The notes under the pieces were generated by a model. That model was not told the origin of the DNA. It worked only from the letters and a program-made list of their open reading frames with translations, and did not search any database. This document shows, one piece after another, positions 5,105-6,622 of a stretch of 6,622 nucleotides of DNA. A program made the translations under genes and the position numbers. The stretch spans positions 1 to 6,622 of the forward strand of contig DATDRQ010000002.1 of NCBI GenBank assembly GCA_035291645.1, read 5' to 3'. Source of the stretch: DATDRQ01 sp035291645 (lineage in GTDB: Bacteria; Chloroflexota; Anaerolineae; Anaerolineales; UBA4823). Position 1 is the first letter of the stretch; each line of letters begins with the position of its first letter.

Positions 5105-5973
5105 ATCCCGGTCAGGGTGATGCCCCTGACGATCCAGCGCTGGGAGAGCAGAAAGACCAGCAGCACCGGCAGGATTACCAGCACCGAGGCCGCCATGGTC
5201 AGGTGCAGCTGTTGGGTGTGCTGGTTGCTGTACCAGGTCAGGATGATCGGCAGGGTGCGCACCTTCTGTTCGGTGAGGACGATCAACGGCCACAGGTAGG
5301 CGTTCCAGTTGAACATAAAGGTCAGCATGCCGAAGGTCGCCAGGGCCGGGCCGAGCTGGTACAGCACGATCGAGCGGTAGATGCGGAACTCGGAAGCCCC
5401 GTCCACCCGGGCGGCGTCGAGCAGTTCGCCCGGGATCGAGTAACAGAACTGGCGGAACAGGAAGATACCGAAGGCGTCGATGGCGGCCGGGATGATCAGG
5501 CCCCACAGCTTGTTGATCAGGCCCAGGCGGGCCAGGATCAGGTAGCCGGGGATCATCGTCACCTGGTGCGGGATCATCATGGTCATCAGGATGAACCAGA
5601 AGATCAGGCTCTTGTAGCGAAAGTTGAACTTGGCAAAGATGTAGCCATACAGGGAGCTGGTGAACAGCACCTGGATGACGTTGGCGAAGGCGATGATCGC
5701 CGAGTTGCGGTAGAACAGGCTGAGCGCCAGGCTGGGATCGTCCAGGATGGTCCGGTAGTTCTCCAGGGTGAACTGCTCGGGGAAGAAGCTGGGCGGTACC
5801 TGGCGGATCTCAGCCCCGGTCTTGAACGAACCGAAGATCATCCAGACGAACGGCAGGACTGCAAGCAGGCTGGCAGGCACCAGGATCAGGTACACCCAGA
5901 ACTTGTTCTGGCTGAACCTGCCCAGGTGCAGGCTTCTGCGATGGGTTGGAGGCAGTGTCCCGGCTGTGTCCAT
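5098..5973 (-). CDS. Sugar ABC transporter permease, MalG/UgpE type
   Basis: This is the second channel subunit of the CUT1 carbohydrate importer, 291 residues, close to the usual family length. I chose the ATG at 5973 because it overlaps the upstream stop as TGATG and has GGGAG at 5979-5983, 5 bases upstream; an in-frame GTG at 5985 would add only four residues. Hydrophobic segments lie near residues 26-48, 91-113, 122-147, 156-173, 208-233 and 260-277, the six-helix MalG pattern. The EAA loop is at about 183-211, with core LLDAARVDGASEFRIYRSIV. The C-terminus RWIVRGITLTGMK matches the usual short cytoplasmic tail. Its last Lys codon and TAG stop lie inside the first unit of a 14-bp tandem repeat. 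The ATPase is not in the window; such importers often share one encoded elsewhere. Confidence 0.95.
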   Translation of the reverse strand: MDTAGTLPPTHRRSLHLGRFSQNKFWVYLILVPASLLAVLPFVWMIFGSFKTGAEIRQVPPSFFPEQFTLENYRTILDDPSLALSLFYRNSAIIAFANVIQVLFTSSLYGYIFAKFNFRYKSLIFWFILMTMMIPHQVTMIPGYLILARLGLINKLWGLIIPAAIDAFGIFLFRQFCYSIPGELLDAARVDGASEFRIYRSIVLYQLGPALATFGMLTFMFNWNAYLWPLIVLTEQKVRTLPIILTWYSNQHTQQLHLTMAASVLVILPVLLVFLLSQRWIVRGITLTGMK

Positions 5974-6622
5974 CAGTACTCCCACTCGGTGCGTAGCAGG
6001 CGGGTCTGAACCAAGGAGATCGCCAGCACCAGTAGGAAAACCACGACCGAGACGGCCGAAGCCCAGCCCATGCGCTGGAAGCGAAAGGCGTTGTTGTAGA
6101 TGTCCAGGAGCAGGACGCGGGTCTGGTCGTTAGGGCCGCCCTCGGTCATCACCTGGATGATGTCGAACACCTGGAAGGCAGAGATCACCGTCAGGACCGA
6201 AGCCAGCAGGATGGTGGGCTTAAGCAGGGGCAGGGTGATGTGGCGGAACATCCCCCACCAGTCCACCCCGTCAATGCGGGCGGCGTCCTTGATGTCTTCG
6301 GGGATGCCCTGCAGGGCGGCGATGAAGATGACCAGCTTGTAGCCCAGATCCTGCCACAGGTAGGCGACGACCACGGCGACCAGGGCAATAGGGACGCCCA
6401 GGATTAGCAAACTCTGGTCGCCGGTCCAGTTGATGCCCACCAGCCGCCCGTTGATCAGCGTCAAGATACCGTTGAGCAGGCCACGCTGCGGGTGGTAGAC
6501 GTAGCTCCACATGATCGCCACCCCGACCGCAGGCGCCAGCACCGGCAGGAAGAAGAAGGTGCGGAACAGGCCCTTGGCCTGGTCGTGGGCGCTCTCGATC
6601 AACACCGCCAGCGGCAGGGTGA
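5973..6622 (-). CDS. Sugar ABC transporter permease, MalF/UgpA type (5' end missing)
   Basis: This is an inner-membrane subunit of a CUT1-type carbohydrate ABC importer, which pairs with the next gene to form the channel. The reading frame is open to the right edge and continues as T-L-P-L-A-V before the first possible start, so the true start lies outside; about 215 residues are visible and roughly 80-100 N-terminal residues are missing compared with usual family length. Visible hydrophobic segments include FFFLPVLAPAVGVAIMW, a stretch around ILGVPIALVAVVVAYLW, one around ILLASVLTVISAFQVF, and a last one SVVVFLLVLAISLV. The ATPase-contacting EAA loop is clear (DIKDAARIDGVDWWGMFRHI then TLPLLKP), and MTEGGPNDQT after it is typical of MalF/UgpA proteins. 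The stop codon TGA shares its A with the ATG of the next permease. The actual sugar cannot be read from the permease. Confidence 0.93.
   Translation of the reverse strand, partial: TLPLAVLIESAHDQAKGLFRTFFFLPVLAPAVGVAIMWSYVYHPQRGLLNGILTLINGRLVGINWTGDQSLLILGVPIALVAVVVAYLWQDLGYKLVIFIAALQGIPEDIKDAARIDGVDWWGMFRHITLPLLKPTILLASVLTVISAFQVFDIIQVMTEGGPNDQTRVLLLDIYNNAFRFQRMGWASAVSVVVFLLVLAISLVQTRLLRTEWEY

Noticed and set aside
5035..6009. Plus-strand open frame of 324 codons
   Set aside because: Antisense to the second permease; its charged, Gln/Asp/His-rich translation is the complement of membrane-helix codons.

Overview
The window comes from a GC-rich bacterium. Gene content, the periplasmic-type (CUT1) sugar ABC transporter, the GH4 glycosidase and the GatZ-like protein would suit a Chloroflexota (Anaerolineae-type) genome. 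That placement is an impression from protein style and repeat content and was not tested. All six protein genes lie on the minus strand and read right to left as one tight operon. It enters the window from the right edge, so its promoter and probably a solute-binding protein lie outside.

Order of transcription: (1) a MalF/UgpA-type permease, 5' end missing, 5973-6622; (2) a MalG/UgpE-type permease, 5098-5973, coupled by a 1-base TGATG overlap; (3) a 99-bp gap with a 14-bp tandem repeat; (4) a GH4 NAD/metal-dependent alpha-glycosidase, most like alpha-galactosidases, 3688-4998; (5) a LacD-type class I tagatose-1,6-bisphosphate aldolase, 2697-3695, overlapping the GH4 gene by 8 bases; (6) a PfkB-family sugar kinase, 1713-2657, probably with a TTG start; (7) a GatZ/KbaZ-like protein, 351-1700. 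Positions 1-350 are mostly AT-rich and non-coding, with short tandem repeats next to the last gene and one inverted repeat further left.

As a system this looks like uptake of an alpha-galactoside-type oligosaccharide, cytoplasmic hydrolysis by GH4, and disposal of a ketohexose through tagatose-phosphate chemistry (kinase, aldolase, GatZ-like protein). Two points make it unusual. GatZ is present without its class II aldolase partner GatY/KbaY, beside an unrelated class I aldolase that would do the same job. The step turning galactose into a tagatose compound is also not in the window. A reasonable reading is that the GatZ-like protein acts alone, for example as a tagatose(-6-phosphate) 4-epimerase, giving a shunt to fructose-6-phosphate. 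This is inference.

At the DNA level, the most interesting signal is that the last codons of the GatZ-like gene are written by a short tandem repeat, and that a 14-bp repeat begins on the stop codon of the second permease gene. Both suggest repeat growth at gene 3' ends.
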